A stretch of DNA of 64,000 bases from Allacma fusca (taxonomy: Eukaryota; Arthropoda; Collembola; Symphypleona; Sminthuridae), in assembly GCA_947179485.1 (NCBI GenBank), contig OX359248.1:54384386-54448385 (forward strand), written 5' to 3'. Each line of letters opens with the position of its first letter. Position 1 is the first letter of the stretch. This document shows positions 62,481 to 64,000 of the stretch, piece by piece. The translations under genes were made by a program, and so were the position numbers. The notes under the pieces were generated by a model that ran no database searches, was not told the origin of the DNA, and saw only the letters and a list, made by a program, of their open reading frames with translations.

Positions 62481-64000
62481 TTATTTCCGGTCACGAACAG
62501 TCCATTGTTGCCTGCGACCGCTGTTACACAACTCTACGGCCACCGGCTCACCAAGTCTAAAATAAAATTAACCCACACTACACAATTAAAACGTACAATT
62601 TTAGTATCATTCGGGGATTACCTAATAAGCATTAATAAACGCATATTGTGCTCTATAGTTGTATAGAATTGAGCTCAACATTTAAAGAAGGACTCGGAAG
62701 TTAGCATATATAAATGACTGCTCAAAATCTGTATATAACTAAAGTTAAAAGTACAGCAAGATGTTTTAGTTCTTATAATTATTACAGATATACTAAGCTA
62801 CGACTATAATAAAACATAAGGAGTATACGTACCCAGTTGAAGTAAGGCAATTCCCTGTTTTGTAATTTTTAATTATGTAGCTTCCTCCACCCAAATGGAG
62901 CATTTGCCAATACTCACTATCCCAGAGACCCATACCAACGGTCTAAATTAGAAATACAAGATTTTAATGTGCGTCATACATCTCTTTCATTTTATGTACC
63001 AAACTAATTTCTAAACAAGGGTGTAAATGGCTTTAGCAAAACATTATTCAAAGAAATGTAGCCTAAGAAGCAGAAGTGTGCGCCCAATAATTATAACTGT
63101 CAAAATTAATTATCTGTGAAATCGTAAAGACATAACAGTGAGCAACTTCAGTTTAGATTGTAAAGCGAAAATAAATAAATAAGCTACAGAAATAAGGACA
63201 GAGTAACATGAAGATTTGTCCAGTTGCATGCGTTCGTTTCGTAGAAAAATTTGCAGAATTGCATAAGAAAAACTAAGGAACAAAAATGGGAAAATGCAAA
63301 ACAGGTACAGTCGACTTTGTCTCAAATGACTTTACAGACAGTATACTAGCGTAGTATAGTCGGTCATAAATACCAGGACATGACCTAAAGGCTTCTCTTT
63401 TTATAGCAGAGCGTCAAAATTTTCTTCTTACAATAAAGCCTGTGATAATCCTAATTTTGAAACCCAACTACAGATTTAAATATATATAACTTATAATATT
63501 GCAGGATATATTAAGTCTTCTGTCCTGACTTACGTCTTGGTAGGTCAAACCCGTGAGGGTATTCACCTCCAGTAGCCTCTGTTGATTTGACACGGGTCGC
63601 AATTGATAGGAGGTGGAGAAGTCTTTGAAAACATATCGGGCAATTTTTAAGAGTATAAGTTACAAAAACCAACATTGGAAATGTATGTAAGAACAGGAGG
63701 AGGAGGAGGACTCACCAAATTGTTTTCACAGTTTTGGTAGTAGAAAATGTAGAAATTGTGGAAAAATATTGGTGAGTAAATATAAATATATCAGGGGAAA
63801 GATGACATCATATTCACATTTTAACAGGACATTACTCAGTATTAATTCTTATATTTACACTTTGAATACTTAACTATTTTGGAGGAAATAAAAATTGTCA
63901 ATTTACATGCTTTGACACCTTTCCACTTTTGGGATTTCAAGTTCCCCCATAGTTCCGAGGTTACCGGAGGGTTGCGAGATTGCACACCAATGGCTGTCAA
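62481..64000 (-). CDS. Secreted ricin-type beta-trefoil lectin, tandem copy 2 (5' end outside window)
   Basis: The same exon plan as copy 1: exon 2 from beyond 64000 to 63907 (cut by the window edge about two bases after its start), then 63622-63534, 62942-62833 and 62556-62481. Phases match copy 1 at every junction. Exon 4 is 110 bp in both genes and about 62 percent identical at the protein level. The motifs are QKW, EYW (the first Gln of the middle QxW changed to Glu) and QQW, with IIKNYKTGNCLTSTG and LGEPVAVELC. It ends WTVRDRK. The signal-peptide exon lies off the window. Introns have diverged, so the duplication is not recent. Confidence 0.8.

Noticed and set aside
1..64000. CRISPR arrays, prokaryotic operons, integrated viruses
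   Set aside because: No regular spaced repeats, ribosome-binding-site-led gene clusters or viral core genes were seen. The window is eukaryotic.

Overview
The window looks like nuclear DNA of an arthropod, possibly a springtail or other pancrustacean. The taxon is an inference. It rests on AT-rich intergenic DNA, short spliceosomal introns with GT...AG borders, arthropod-style dispersed repeats, and a C4orf33-type gene together with a PP2A B'' gene. There is no prokaryotic operon structure, rRNA gene or CRISPR array. Most of the window is non-coding, and five protein-coding loci can be supported.

Layout. (1) 1-5.2 kb is repeat-rich: a tRNA-like SINE fragment (about 755-830), a decayed minus-strand coding relic (about 1212-2447), and a non-autonomous element with about 150-bp tandem units plus an (ACGG)n tract (about 3607-3957). 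(2) 5470-6042 (-) is a single-exon C4orf33/UPF0462 gene. (3) 6.2-31.3 kb is a gene desert holding four MITEs of one pogo-like family and microsatellites, with a GC-richer patch at 24.2-24.8 kb. (4) 31336-41534 (+) encodes a secreted, mucin-like, Gln/Pro/Thr-rich protein of about 3364 residues in one huge exon plus one small last exon. (5) 41.6-46.5 kb is non-coding with two more MITEs. (6) 46507-58106 (+) is a PP2A B'' (PPP2R3/PR72-type) locus. It has nine coding exons from 52067, and two upstream coding exons (46507-46723, 48287-48510) that fit as an alternative N-terminus. (7) 58988-60677 (-) and 62481 to beyond 64000 (-) are two tandem paralogues encoding small secreted ricin-type beta-trefoil lectins. 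I assembled these from five short exons each (four visible in the second), because no single open frame shows them.

The genes are not obviously one pathway. The giant mucin-like protein and the lectins are both predicted extracellular and could act at a secreted or mucosal surface, but nothing in the sequence ties them together. PPP2R3 and lectin 1 are convergent. The most useful results are the lectin pair, the seven-copy MITE family, the giant repeat-built secreted protein, and the two-promoter reading of the phosphatase locus.
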